64,000 bases of DNA from Gari tellinella (taxonomy: Eukaryota; Mollusca; Bivalvia; Cardiida; Psammobiidae): the NCBI GenBank assembly GCA_922989275.2, contig OV277866.1:74932328-74996327 (forward strand), written 5' to 3'. Below the pieces are notes generated by a model. It was given only the letters and a program-made list of their open reading frames with translations. It had not been told where the DNA came from and made no database searches. How positions within the stretch are numbered: the stretch's first letter is position 1; each line of letters starts with the position of its first letter. This document shows positions 34,541 to 46,647 of the stretch, one piece after another. Both the position numbers and the translations under genes were made by a program.

Positions 34541-34842
34541 TATTTATTATATCATTTGCTTCTTCAATGTTTCAAGGGAATTAGGAATCTGAGTTTTAAT
34601 GCCATATGCATTTAAATCTACCTTCATCTTAATCTGAAAACTTTATTCGATATTTTTTTAACTGTTAAGCAAAACACGTAAATTCTCAACCCCTTCTCTG
34701 CAAAACACGACGACACTAACAAAAGTCAACTTATAAGATATCGAGTGTGATTTATATAAGAAATATCCACTGGATTTTGGGTAATGGAGTGGAGGCAACT
34801 AATATTGTAGGTTGCTACAATGTATTATACTAATATCACGTA

Positions 34843-35019
34843 CAGTCGAACTTCGATATCTCTAACTCGCTTAACTCGAACATGATTTTGCCGTATTTCA
34901 AGCTCGGTGTAGGGGAACCTATCCGTGTTTCAAAATTAAAACGCGGCAAAGCCGCGTTTTAACTTTGAAATACGGATATATTCGACTTAACAGGGATCGA
35001 GATATCGAAGTTCGAATGT
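34843..35019. mobile_element. MITE with CAGTCGAACTTCGATATCTC ends
   Basis: The left end is mirrored at the right by GAGATATCGAAGTTCG. The inner hairpin has AAAACGCGGCAAAGCCGCGT as its closing part. Relatives are at 40421-40615, 51242-51402 and 52505-52824. Confidence 0.75.
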
Positions 35020-35531
35020 ACAGTAAACAGAACAAATACATTTACTTTCAATGCTTATTAAATTTACCAGCTATAGTAACTTGAAAACTCATTCCAATTA
35101 AAGTTTGAAACTAGTTAGTGTCGTCTATTTCGGATTGATTTTAACATTACATTGCAAAATAATAATGTGCAGGCCCTGGTCAAAGGGTTCATGTAGGATC
35201 CATATGGCCTAGATCTACATTGTTTGCATGAGATAAGTGTACTCTTTACATGCAAACAGTTTAGAAATGATGAGTTTACTCGTCGTTATATATATGATAG
35301 TCTTCTATTTATGCTTTGAGATAAGAATCATAACTGTTTAAAATTAATAATGTACTAGCATTTTGTATTCATATTAAGCTATTCTTTTTCATGATATATA
35401 CAATGTATATACATTAGGACTGGAAACAAACCAAACGCTTATTTGATTATTCTCCTAGTAGCAATTAAATTTATCGTGAACAGACATTCATGAGGTAATA
35501 CAATGTATGTAGAATAGATATGATACAGATA
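35020..35531. other. AT-rich DNA, nothing recognised
   Basis: No gene or repeat boundary was seen. Confidence 0.5.
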
Positions 35532-36383
35532 CAGTGGTCCCCTCCATATAAAGACAGTCAATCGGGAAACATGTGAAAAAAAGTGTGCCTTGTTCGAAGG
35601 GTCGTTATACGGAGGGGGGATTTGTTTTCTTTTGCAAACAGCTTGAATCCAGATCAGACGCCTCGTAACGCGGCGTCTGATCTGGACTCAAGCCTTTTTA
35701 ACTCATCGTTAAGTTTTATTCTGTCAAAATGTCAAAATTAAGTTTGAGAAAAACAGCAGACCACACTTTAAGCAGACACTATTATAACAGTAAAAGCGTT
35801 AGACATAATAGTCCGGTTTTTTTCCGGCCCTTGGCTGAAGTTCTTCCCTTAGTTGTGTGTTTCACTGGGCATTGTACAGTGTTCAGTTGCTTCCCACTAA
35901 CACAATAGGTAAGAAATGAAACCAATGGGGCCAATAGAAAAAAGTTGTTATCCTTTTGAGCAGAGAGAACCGATCTCAAATCATCTTTAGGGATTATGCG
36001 AGATCAAGCACCCTTAAAGTTTTACTTTTTCAGAATGGAGTTGCTCATGGGAAGCTATGTTCAGCTCTGTTACTGGCCTGGTTTAGTGGAGTGCGCCAAT
36101 ATGGTTCATCTCATTCAATAGCAGCTCTTTACCCTTTATTGGGTATTTAAAATCCTCTGAAGACGGAGCATGGCTGCCTATATGGCGAGGTAATTGAAAA
36201 CAGCTATGCACGTAATCCTCCAGCTTGACAGACAATAAAGTCTGTACCAAGCTGTCCTGTGTGTGTTAAGCACAGGTACGCCAACAACAACAACAACAAC
36301 ATAGTCCGGTTTAGGGAACTGTGGCAAGGGTTTTTGTTCGGAGGGAGTCGTTGTTGGGAGGACCGTTATGGGGAGGGACTGCG
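35532..36383. mobile_element. MITE split by a later retroposon insertion
   Basis: CAGTGGTCCCCTCCATATA at the left corresponds to an inverted ACCGTTATGGGGAGGGACTG at the right. A GATCAGACGCC hairpin (35633-35697) lies inside. The MITE is interrupted by 35820-36300, which is flanked by a 12 bp duplication of MITE sequence. Confidence 0.6.
35820..36300 (+). mobile_element. Retroposon (481 bp) with (AAC)n tail and 12 bp target duplication
   Basis: ATAGTCCGGTTT occurs at 35808-35819 and again at 36301-36312, directly flanking the insert. The 3' end is an (AAC)6-like tail, with AATAAAGTCTGTACC about 70 bp before it. A short poly-T starts the insert. There is no clear RNA polymerase III box, so it is either a SINE with a different head or a 5'-truncated LINE 3' UTR. 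Confidence 0.7.
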
Positions 36384-36741
36384 GTATTTTTTTTCATTCT
36401 TTTTACACATATAGTATGAAATTATATTTATGTGTCACATTTAATATATGTTCTTCGTAAAATTTGTTTCTAACGAGAAAGAATATATACAGTGTTTGTT
36501 TTTATTAGAAAAGTGTGTATATATGTATACTAAACAACCATACGATACTCCTGTCTATATTAATCCGTTCAATGCCAAGGCCGCAAGAGTCCAAGCAGTT
36601 TGACATCAATATCAATGTATCTTTAACAAAAATATATTAAATTCTAAGTTCGATAAAAAAGAATTAAATAATAAGCAAACGATAGTATGGCAGCGACGGC
36701 GTTGGATTGGTGTTTACGCCATAATGGCAGATAAAGGGTTA

Positions 36742-36979
36742 CAGTGAAGAAAACGTCATTCTTTCCCAATAAACATGATTACGCTTAAACCATTATTTCT
36801 ATTGCAAACAGTTTGGAGCCAGATCAGACGCTGGGTTACCCGGCGTCTGGTCAGGCTGCAAACTGTTTGCCACTCAGATTAACATGAATAGTCAGAATTG
36901 CCAGGTTGTACTTATCTACGTTTAAGTGTTTTGCGTTTGGTTTGCGTATAAACGGGAAAATATAACGTTTTCTCCACTG
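36742..36979. mobile_element. CAGTGGAGAA-family MITE
   Basis: CAGTGAAGAAAACGTCATTC and the inverted AACGTTTTCTCCACTG bound it, with TA after the right end. The central hairpin carries GCTGGGTTACCCGGCG. It lies in the orientation opposite to the 41215 copy. Confidence 0.7.
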
Positions 36980-37277
36980 TAATGAATACATATTTCTAAC
37001 ACAAATAGGAAAATATATTTGTTTTCATAAACTGCAGAGGTTTTGATAATAGTAAAAACGTGTATAATGGCATACGATAAAAGTTAAATACCCATGACTT
37101 AGTATTATTGACTGCTTAATGCAGCAAATAAAAACATTGCATTAATCTACCGTCATCGCATTTGCATTACGTTTACCTTTCAGGAAGCCGAAAACTTTCC
37201 AAATCCTCGTTACTTATTATATCATAGTGATAATTAAACACATTGTTGACTATTCCATCATGTTTTAGGTTAATGTA

Positions 37278-37459
37278 CAGTAGAACCCCTCTATTACGAC
37301 CAATGAATTGCGTTAATTATTAGGGGCTTAGAACAGGTGGCTGCTTAAAGAAAGGTGACAGTAAAACAGAAAGCTCCCACCTTACTTTAAGCTGTCACCT
37401 GTCTTTTATACAACCAATTAGCCTTATTTTTAGAGGTCGTAATAGAGAGGTTTCATTGT
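37278..37459. mobile_element. MITE with CAGTAGAACCCCTCTATTAC ends
   Basis: The left end is mirrored by GTCGTAATAGAGAGG near the right end. A hairpin of GACAGTAAAACAGAAAGC-like arms lies at about 37335-37405. A relative with the ends CAGTATAATCCCTACATAAC lies at 52848-53063. Confidence 0.7.
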
Positions 37460-38643
37460 ACTCATAATGGCAGGAAGGGGAACCATTTTAGCCATCTTAC
37501 GGCCTTTATGACGTCAAAACCCATCTAATCATGCCATGCCTTGCCTTAATGAATTTTCCTCAGTCCTTTGATGGACTACATGTACCCCCTCCCCAATTGT
37601 CTGGATAGGTGTGAATTTTAAATGCAATGCCTGCAGCACATGCTATCGCAATCTCTAATTACCGGATGGGGCTCAGATTATACTCATGCTCTAGTGATTT
37701 TCAATGGTTATTTCTAACCAAACTATCAAATATAAGGGTTGGGTCTCACACGAGGAGCTTCAATGGTTCTTTGCTACTTCATAAGATCCATGCTTTTTGC
37801 AAGGAAATTGTCTGGCAAGTCAATATGATCGAAAGGTCGTCAGGAGATGTCTTTAACATCGTTAATTTCCAAACGTATCGAAGGCAATTATTTTTAAAGT
37901 TGAGAATTTAAGGAACTTAAACTTCAAAAGAATTGAAAATGACTTAAAACAGCTTTTGGTATTTGTATTGTAGAGCCTGGCAGCGGAAGGGTAAAGAGTA
38001 ATCATACTTTGAAATTACAGAGCAAATGAGATTTGTTTAAAACACTTTTGGCAGTCTATTTCGGCTGTAGATAATGGCTAGTGACACGAACGTTTACATT
38101 CATTTGCACTAAATGACTCCATTACATCTTTTTTTGACTAATTTTGCTTTTTTCCCGTCTGTTCAAGACAATGCTTATAAGAAGCCAACATACAATGGTC
38201 AACATTGGAAATACTCGCCTTATCAAAACCCGTGCAAAAGCTCAATATTACCAATCAATTCTTGAGAACGACCAAAACTTAACTCAAACGTAGTGTAACC
38301 TTTACAGCTAGTTGTATGTCTAGTAAGGACGAAAAGTAAGAAACAACCGAATTAATTAATCGTCTTTCTTACATTGTACCTATATTTAAGTTCGGGTTCT
38401 TTTTTAAACAAAGACTGAAGCTCAGAAAATGCAGAGAAAATGTTGCTCAATTTTAGCAACGTTAGATGTTGTCGTGTCCACCAAAGAAAGACACAGGGAG
38501 ATTTTTTTTTTTAAAAAGTTATTCCATGTAATGTTGTTGTGCTCAATTTTATCTTACAGTCTATTTTTACTGAATTGTTTGTTTGACATGGGTTTTACGG
38601 TACTGCGACACAACATTGGTTGTGTGGTGCCGATGTGTATGTA
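37460..38643. other. No gene recognised
   Basis: An open frame of 94 codons near 37.6-37.9 kb lacks domain features. A short block with ATTGTAGAGCCTGGCAG and GAAATTACAGAGCAAAT (37965-38030) recurs near 57095-57155, so part of this is a dispersed repeat. Confidence 0.45.
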
Positions 38644-38899
38644 CAGTGGAGAATTCGTTTTGTCTGTCCCAATAGACGTGTTTAACGCTCAATGTGTTAT
38701 ATCCACTGCAAACAGTTTGGAGCCATATCAGGCGCCGGGTAACCCGGCGTCTGATCAGGTTCCAAACTGTTTGCCACACATATTAACATGAAAACATTGT
38801 AGTCAGGATAATCGAAATTTTTTCATTTTCTACGTTTCATGGCGATGTGTGAACATTCCGTTTGCATTTAAACGGGCAAGAATAACATATTCTCCACTG
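38644..38899. mobile_element. CAGTGGAGAA-family MITE (256 bp)
   Basis: CAGTGGAGAATTCGTTTTG and its inverted ATATTCTCCACTG bound it, with TA on both sides. The central hairpin (38706-38776) is an almost perfect 70 bp inverted repeat around GGGTAACCC. Confidence 0.8.
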
Positions 38900-39265
38900 T
38901 ATATAGAGAATAAATAAGTGTGTAAGTGGCGCAGATTTGTTGAGTCTTACCACTCTGCACTGATACATGTAATTGTTTTATTGTTTATTTGTCTTTTAAT
39001 GCTTCATGTTTTGATCGATTAACACAAGTTTGACTCTAAATAATCAGTCCCATGTCGAGAATCAGCAAAGACTAATACTTATCGGAGAAGAGTAAAAAAT
39101 AGTGTGTTCACCTTGACCTCTGTGCTTTGCATGACTGACAGGTCAATAAAACCAAAATGTAATGCTTGGTGTGTTAAAGATCTTTGATGCAAAATAAGAA
39201 TGTCTCGTTCTATTATCATTATTGTGTGTTTTTCTTTAGAGTGTTATATATTGTATTGCATCTTT

Positions 39266-39268
<3 letters not shown>

Positions 39269-39327
<59 letters not shown>
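39269..39327 (+). repeat. (GT)n microsatellite
   Basis: About 29 uninterrupted GT units. The open frames on both strands here are artefacts of it. Confidence 0.95.
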
Positions 39328-39329
<2 letters not shown>

Positions 39330-39639
39330 TATTTCTTTTTCAAATAAATACTTAACTTGTTACATGCTGTTAACACCACTATTTTAAATGTTTTAATCAA
39401 GAATTTTAAATACAGATAATCCTGTATCAAGCTTTCTTTTATAAGGATATATGGCAGATGGCAGCTTAAGGCATACCAAGGGTAAGACAAAAAAAAATAA
39501 GACTTTTCTGTATGACAGAAGACTATGCACTTATCTACCTTTATGTACCAACAGTATTCAGAATTCATAACTCGCTCAATACAGGTTTGTAGGTTTGTAG
39601 CGATTCTAAAAAGTAGAGGTATTGTTTACAACATATAAT

Positions 39640-40420
39640 ACTCAGATTAGACGCCACGTGACGCTTCGTCTGACCAGGGTCCAAACTGTTTGACACTTGT
39701 ATCGATATTTTGTCAGTCAGACTACCTTAACTCGTACTTTGAAATGATCTTGTAGACATCAAAATTGAAGCAAATGCCAATAAAGAGATGAAGAGGTAAA
39801 ACATCAAGATTAATTTGGCGCTGAAAGTGTTTAAATGACCAGGCACAACCAGGCACAATGACGATAAAACCTTAATCTACCTTGTTTGCAGTTACATACA
39901 TTATGAGAGGCGAGTAGTCAGACTGGGTCAAGATCAGCTATCGGCCTACAAAGTTGTTAAGACTTTACAGTCTATTAATGGCAATGACGACAATTTAATA
40001 GAATTGACATGGACAATGACTTTATGCAGGATATATAGAATTAAGGCAATAACTTTCTGCATTTTTGTTTTTAATGCAACAAGTGGTTACCTAGGTTAAA
40101 AACTCACACATTTTCTTGGACTGCTTATTCAAACTCATCTGCAAAAAACACCCCAGTTTTGTTTTCAGCATGTAAAAAGTAGGACATATTTTATCAAGTA
40201 ACAAAGGAAAGTTGCTCAAGCTCTATGTATGGCGCAACGTGAACAGCTTATCGTATTATCAGGGAACATGTGTAAATTATACATTTTAAAAATATAACCA
40301 TTCAAGGAATAAATTTTGGCAAGTTTTGAAACTATAGGATGCATTTAAAAATGCAGCAATGTTCAAACATATCATTAGATGTCTAATTTCGATGTACTGA
40401 GTGACGTGTGTGCTGGTACA
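39640..40420. other. Non-coding DNA with one decayed hairpin
   Basis: A hairpin remnant with CAGATTAGACGCCACGTGAC and a degraded mirror lies at about 39645-39700. The rest is unremarkable. Confidence 0.45.
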
Positions 40421-40615
40421 GTCCAGTTGCGATATAATGTACAGTTGTACATCGCTTGACTCGAACTATCCGATAGTTCGACACATTAATTGCATTATTT
40501 CATGCTCAAGTAAGTCTAATATACCCATATTTCAAAGTTAAAACGTGGCTAAGCCACGTTTTGACTTTGAAATACGGATATGTTCGATTTAACAGAGTTC
40601 GAGATATCGAAGTTT
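40421..40615. mobile_element. CAGTCGAAC-family MITE (degenerate)
   Basis: The inner hairpin AAAACGTGGCTAAGCCACGT and the right end GAGATATCGAAGTTTG match the family at 34843, 51242 and 52505. The left end is altered, starting CAGTCCAGTTGCGATAT. Confidence 0.6.
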
Positions 40616-40857
40616 GTATTCATCTGGATTATGTGAAATATGTGAATACAGTAGAGAATACAATGTAGAAATGAAATAAAATTGAAAATTCTGATTATTA
40701 ATGTGTGATGGAAATGAAAGTTTTAGTATGAACGCATTTATTATGCAAGAAAAGTGTCTTCTCCGCTTCTCCACTGTTACACATTTGGAAACACGTTATT
40801 GTTTCTCGTTTTAACCCTATCAACCCTACATTCCTCTGTAGAGATTACTGATTACAT

Positions 40858-40929
40858 ATGCAAACAGTGTAGACCCTTATCAGAGGGCTCTTATAGGAGC
40901 CCTCTGATCAGGGTCTGCACTGTTTGATA
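40858..40929. repeat. Stand-alone hairpin with GATCAGAGGG core
   Basis: Arms GCAAACAGTGTAGACCCT and its mirror close on GGGCTCTTATAGGAGCCC. It is a variant of the recurrent hairpin with a GAGGG rather than GACGCC core. A copy with a similar core but larger loop lies at 53868-53948. Confidence 0.8.
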
Positions 40930-41214
40930 TTTTCATTGGTTTTTGTTGTCATATAAATGTAACACCAGTAGACTTGGTCAAAATACTTGTACTAAAAGAG
41001 TAGAAAAGGACTAAAATACACACAAGAGATGTTTAGGACTGAAACGGTTTGATAGCAAACCCCGACAACTTACATAAGTCAGAGATGTAAACAATTTAGA
41101 ACAAGATCAGTTTCCAAATAGTTTGACATAGAATTGTTTGCGATTGGCGTCATCAGAACACACATGCATTTAACGGTAAAGAAAACAACTCCTTGTCCAT
41201 GTTTATGATGTTTA

Positions 41215-41460
41215 CAGTGGATAATCTGTTATTCTTTCCCGTTCAAACGCAAACGTACGCAAACGCAAAGCACTAAAACGTAGAAAAGAACAACTTTTGG
41301 ACAATTCTGATATTTCATGTTTATCTTGGTGGCAAACAGTTTGGAGCCTGATCAGACGCCGGGTTACCCGGCGTCTGATCTGGCTCCAAACTGTTTGTAA
41401 AAGAAAATATAGTTTTAGCGTAAACGCGTTTATCGGGAAAGAATAACAGATTCTCCACTG
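41215..41460. mobile_element. CAGTGGAGAA-family MITE, 246 bp copy 1
   Basis: It starts CAGTGGATAATCTGTTATTC and ends GAATAACAGATTCTCCACTG, with TA on both sides. A hairpin (41332-41398) carries GACGCCGGGTTACCCGGCG. It has the same length as, and only a few differences from, 43150-43395. Confidence 0.88.
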
Positions 41461-42098
41461 TAATCCTGTCGCTGTCAGGCTCTATAACAGTAATATATGG
41501 CAAAAGCTTTGATCCAGATCAGACGCCGTCTGATTAGGTTCCAAACTGATTAACACTCATATCACTATTTCCTTAGTCAAACACGATTAAATTTCAAATT
41601 TTCAAAGATTAAAGCAGACGATAAATTTAAGCAGACGACATGCCTGTGTTTGACGGGTCATTGCGTCATAAGTAGCAGCGACAGGTTTACATGTAATAGT
41701 TGCGTGTCATACATGAACTTGGCTGACTCCTGCTGTAGAGTATTCGACATGATTATTGTCATAAATGTTGTATACATACAAAGTTACATATATAAGAGAA
41801 GGGTGTGACGTGTCAATCATTCTTTTTTCCTCATGATCTAATAATAATAATAAGGTCAAAAGGAGGCTTACACCATCTTGGCATAATAATACTTGTCAAG
41901 TGTTAGCGGCGTGTCTTAAATTGTTGTTGATTTGTCAAAATGCTCAAACTTTGGGAACGATCTCAGACTCAACTCAGACATTTTATAAGCAAAAGGCTTG
42001 GTCTGTTTGTTATCATTGACGTTTCGATATGTACATGTATCATAATGTTTGGGCTATATGTGATACGGGTACACAGGGGAAAACATGTTTGTCCCCAT

Positions 42099-42307
42099 TG
42101 AACCCTTTTACTCTCAATGACGCGATTAAAGCGCGTTTGCAAACAGTTTTGGTCCTGATCAGACGCCACTTTACGCGGCGTCTGATAAGGACCCAAACTG
42201 TTTGACAATATTTTCGAAATATCGTCAGTCATATTACTTTAAATCTTTGAAACGATTTTACAGACAACATATTTGAAACAGACGACACTATAGCGGTGAA
42301 GGGGTAA
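42099..42307. mobile_element. TTTTACTCTCAATGACGC-family MITE with hairpin
   Basis: The outer parts (AACCCTTTTACTCTC and GGTGAAGGGGTAAA) are roughly inverted. The hairpin at 42137-42208 has GCAAACAGTTTTGGTCCTGA as its left arm and closes on ACTTTACG. It shares its outer sequence with 62505-62710. Confidence 0.65.
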
Positions 42308-42381
42308 ACAACTCTCGACAATTTTTATCATGATAGGGTTAAACGCAAACGACATGCAAATACATCTATATAAACGGTAGA

Positions 42382-42555
42382 CAGTGCCAATTTTATACAA
42401 CTCTGTCCATTCATATTAATCTGAGTGGCAAGCAGTTTGGAGCCTGATCAGACACCGGGTTATCCGGCGTCTGATCTGGCTCCTAACTGTTTGCAAGGAA
42501 AATAATAAGATTCGCGTAAACGCCTCTATTGGGAAAAATAACGTCTTTTACACTG
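42382..42555. mobile_element. CAGTGGAGAA-family MITE (degenerate)
   Basis: The left half is shortened. The hairpin at 42426-42495 (ACACCGGGTTATCCGGCG) and the right end GGGAAAAATAACG...CACTG match the family. Confidence 0.6.
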
Positions 42556-43149
42556 TGATTTATTCACTCATTCCTGGAACTTTGGGACAGAAATGTCCAG
42601 TTCCTCCTTAGGTCTTGTTTATATTTGTTTAATAAAAGAATAATGTTGAATTTTGCAATGCCTGTAACTTGCAAAATAACAAACAGTGACTTCCTTGATC
42701 AGAGGTCATATTTAGGAGCCCTCTTATCTGTGCATTCACCCGGTATTTGACATGCCACTTAATAATTTGAAATTTAAAACCGCATTAGCTCCAATTCGTA
42801 TTTTTTAATAACGCACTCTTCATTGTACTTGCATTAAAACTGCAGTGACCACAGTAAAGTCACTCTATTACGCCCATTAAAAATAACAGGCATTGTTGTT
42901 GTTGAACCCCGTTACTGAAATCTGGTAAATATCAGCATTACGTAGAGCGATTGGCCATGCTCATTACATGTAACTTAAGACCCGTGCCGAACTATGCTTG
43001 AGCAGAGAGGCTGTTGACGAGAATGAACAATTGCTATATGATCGAAAGTTGTTTACCCCTTCACCGACTTAAAACTGTCTGACTTAAATTATCGGACACT
43101 CTTCCATACATGTGAGAACATCTGAATCAGTGAGTGTTGACCCTTTATA
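42556..43149. other. Non-coding DNA
   Basis: A remnant of the GATCAGAGG hairpin type lies near 42670-42750 and a short MITE end (CAGTAAAGTCACTCTATTACG) near 42850. No gene was seen. Confidence 0.45.
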
Positions 43150-43395
43150 CAGTGGAGAATCTGTTATTCTTTCCCGTTTAAACGCAAACGTACGCAAACG
43201 CAAAGCACTAAAACGTAGAAAAGAACAACTTTTGGACAATTCTGATATTTCATGTTTATCTTGGTGGCAAACAGTTTGGAGCCTGATCAGACGCCGGGTT
43301 ACCCGGCGTCTGATCTGGCTCCAAACTGTTTGTAAAAGAAAATATAGTTTTAGCGTAAACGCGTTTATCGGGAAAGAATAACAGATTTTCCACTG
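43150..43395. mobile_element. CAGTGGAGAA-family MITE, 246 bp copy 2
   Basis: The ends are CAGTGGAGAATCTGTTATTC and the inverted CAGATTTTCCACTG, with TA on both sides. It differs from 41215-41460 at about three positions by eye. An open frame shared with the copy at 60903 reflects recent common origin, not selection for protein. Confidence 0.9.
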
Positions 43396-43417
43396 TACCT
43401 ATCGCCTGTTTCTGGTA

Positions 43418-43681
43418 CAGTAGAGAAGACGCTATTCTTTCCCGTTTAAACGCTAACGAAACGAAACCACAATGTACTCAATTGGAGAAAAAAAGAACGT
43501 TTCGACACTTCTGAATATTTATTTTGATGTGAGTTGCAATTAGCTTCGAGCCTGATCAGACACCGAGTTACACGACCTCTGATCTGCGTCTGACCTTGCT
43601 CCAAACTGTTTGCCATTAAAAATGTTATAATAGTTTAAGCTCAAACGTCTTTACTTAGAAAGAATAACGTCTCCTTCACTG
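43418..43681. mobile_element. CAGTGGAGAA-family MITE (diverged)
   Basis: It starts CAGTAGAGAAGACGCTATTC and ends AATAACGTCTCCTTCACTG. The hairpin carries an extra GATCTGCGTCTGACC-like step, so the arms are unequal. It lies 22 bp after the previous copy. Confidence 0.75.
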
Positions 43682-43722
43682 TAACCACTTTGAAGCTGAT
43701 TGATAGTGGAGCGGAATGCGCT

Positions 43723-43980
43723 TTAACCCTTTCCCCCATAGACGCGCCTTTTACATGTTGCTAATATGATTTATTCTTCCGCTGAAGAAAATAGTTCCAA
43801 TTTAATCAGTCATGAATATATATTATAGGGAATGTTTTCTATATTCCAGAATATGATAGCTTAAAGCAGGCTGAAAGTAAAGCAGAATGCGCCTTAAGGC
43901 GCATTCTGCTTTACTTTCAGCCTGCTTTTAGTAGTCACATATCTTCAATTCTAAACATAGGCTATCAGGTAACGGGTTAA
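43723..43980. mobile_element. TTAACCCTTT-ended MITE with perfect 66 bp palindrome
   Basis: TTAACCCTTTCCCCC and GGTAACGGGTTAA are the ends. The palindrome at 43863-43928 has two perfect 33 bp arms with no loop, centred on GCCTT/AAGGC. This is the best-preserved member of the family. Confidence 0.85.
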
Positions 43981-44606
43981 AGTGCACTCTGGTGTACTTT
44001 CAGTCTGCTTAAACAACCATCCGCTTAAAAACTGATTTTTTTTAAGAAACATACTTATAAATTTATAATGGAACTATTTTTTTCAGTGGAAGAATCAATT
44101 AAAGGCGGTTTAGATGCGCATATATGGAGCAAAGGGTTAACTGAAAAAAAAATTTGACATTCACGTAATTCCCTTTTCTTATACATTTCTTTTCAAAATG
44201 ACTTTGAAGCACCTATATGTTTGTATGTTTCTTTGAAAAAATTCGGAATAAAAGGTTTCGAGAAAAAAACAAAATGTGTCTTGTTGTTCTGTTCTTCAGC
44301 CTTCTGGTAAGTGTATGCGTTACTTTTGGTTTAATTTGTTTATTGCATTGTAACGTCCGTTACTTTTGGTTTGATATTTTGTTGCATTGTAACGTCCGTT
44401 GCGCTAGTTTTGTTTTAAATATCTGATTTATGTCAATAAATTGAGGAAATACTATATTATTATTTCCAAACAAAAGAGTATGTGCTAGAACATTTATATG
44501 TCTCTCAGTTGCAAAGAGTCTGGAACCAGATCAGATGCGGGGTAATCGGACGTCTGATCAGAAACAAAACTATTTACCACTCAGAAAATACAAATTGTAA
44601 GACATT
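43981..44606. other. Non-coding DNA with short duplications
   Basis: A partial TTAACC-type copy lies near 44000-44150, and ATTGTAACGTCCGTT occurs twice near 44345-44402. A decayed hairpin (GATCAGATGCGGGGTAATCG) lies at 44525-44575. No gene is recognised. Confidence 0.45.
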
Positions 44607-44976
44607 TTTAGCTCGCCTATTCGGAGAATGGGGGGGGGGGGGGGGGGGCTTATGGAATCACCCCGGCGTCGGCGTCGGAGATGGTTTTCATGGTTAAAGT
44701 TTGTGGGGTAAGTGTTGTAATACACTAACACTACATGAAATATTTGCATTAGGTTTCAAGATTCAAAAGATTCAAACATTTTATTACGTAACGTAAACAT
44801 TAACATGTTTCTTGTTACATGATACAATGGATTGTTAATATAGTATACATGACAATTTCCTTGTATAGACTCTGTTGTCCATCTTATCCATATCTGGATA
44901 TAAAATACCAATATAACTCGGAATTCTTTTTAATACCTGAGGTTGGACGTATCCGAACCACATACAATCAAAAGTT

Positions 44977-46560
44977 TGTACAGTATTACCCCTCAACAGC
45001 AACCATCATTTTCGGATGGTATATAATCTCAGAATCACATGACTTCCCACTGGGAAACAAAAGCAACACAGGAAGTTCCTACAGGAGCCCTCTGTATTAC
45101 TTTCGTACAACAGTGAACCGCCACCTATTCCACTACGCTAGTGTTGCCTGGTCGCTCAAGAGGGACAATAAAGTAATATGAAAAGATACTGTAAGGCATG
45201 AAACCTAATACTCTAATATGTAAACAACAACGGAATTGCAATTTTTTTTACAGTAATACCCCCTTCACAGCGACCTATCTGAAGGATGAACTTAGGTATT
45301 TCAGACACCCGTGACTGTGCGCTGCAAGACAGAAGCAATCCAGAATACTCATATATACTGGAGCCCTCTGCATTACACTTGTCCTACACTAGAGTTATGT
45401 GCTATTTAGAAAAGCATGTGGATGGTCACTGCAAGACAAACGTAGCAAAGAAAGTTCGTACATGAGCTCGCTGGCCTAAGCTCGTCCAGCAGTGCACCTC
45501 TACCAGGCTCTAATGAGATATGGGTTCATTGCCGCTCAAGGGGGATAACACTGTAATATGATAGGATAATATTTGCATAAAACTTAGTGCACTTAATCAG
45601 GAACAGAAATGTAGTTGTTGTACTGTAGTACTACCCCTCTACAGCGACCCATTAAGCATGGTGAATAGTGATCTTAGAAACAAGTGGGTGTCCAATGCAA
45701 GACAAGGGTAATACAAAAAGATCCTACAGGAGCTTTCTGCAATACTCTCATCATGCAGTAAACGACGATCTTCCTCGATTAAGGCATGCTTTAGTGTCGC
45801 TTGAGAGGAATAATACCGTATTATTGTTATGATAATATAATACATGAAACATAGTGCTCTTCAACACAACTGAAATATAATTTGTATACAGTGATACTCC
45901 TCAACAGCGACTCCAGCGGCCTGTGTTAGGAGTTTGAAAACCCACAGCAGCTTATGCAAGACAAGAGTAATACAGAAAGTTCCAACCGGAAATTTCTGCA
46001 CTACTTTCGTCCTCCAGTACACCACCGCCTAATTCAAAAGATGCAAGGGTTTTGAGTCGCTCGAGAGGAATAACACTGTAGTTTTAATAATAACATGGAA
46101 CGTAATGCTAACTCATTGCTCTTAAACAAGAACAGAAATATAGATATTGTACAGTACTACCCCTCAACAGCGACTGCCATTCAGGGAATAGTTTATGCTC
46201 TTAAACAAGAACTTAAGTAAAAATGTAATACAGTACTACCCCTCAACAGCGACCCGTCTTTCCTGGTAAGTTGTGGACTTCATAAACGCGAGTTACCACT
46301 GCAGGTGGAGAGAAAACAGAAAGTTCCTACAGGAGCTTTCTGCATGACTCTCAACCTACGGTGTGTCGCCCTCTGTCTCAAATGAGGCAGGGATTCAAAG
46401 CCGCTCAAGGGGGATAACTCTGTATTTACATAAGATACATAACGATGTGAAACGCAATTCTCATAACTAAGAACTGGATGAATACTGATGTCCGATTGAA
46501 GTACAGTATTACCCCTCAACAGCGACCATAGTCGCTCAAGAGGGATAACACCGTAATATA
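44977..46560. repeat. Array of hairpin-ended units within the LINE 3' UTR
   Basis: ACAGTATTACCCCTCAACAG-like left ends occur near 44979, 45250, 45622, 45889, 46151, 46231 and 46502. GTCGCTCAAGAGGGATAACA-like right ends occur near 45151, 45531, 45798, 46055, 46400 and 46530. Left and right ends are imperfect inverted copies, so each unit looks like a MITE in a head-to-tail array. Units vary from about 80 to 380 bp. Confidence 0.8.
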
Positions 46561-46647
46561 CGGATTAAACGTAAATATGCACAGAAGAAAGTTGTTTCAC
46601 ATTTCAGTGGGTTTTTATAAACTGCACAATGGCACTAATGATAAAGA

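Noticed and set aside
34270..34584. 104-codon frame with Val/Cys runs, and similar at 39184-39568
   Set aside because: (GT)n microsatellite translation.
37627..37911. 94-codon open frame
   Set aside because: No domain, no repeat partner with the same frame, and ordinary non-coding composition.
43112..43381. Open frame rich in Arg/Lys, also seen at 60898-61134
   Set aside because: Both lie wholly or mainly in copies of the 246 bp MITE and read through its hairpin. Shared sequence reflects recent transposition.
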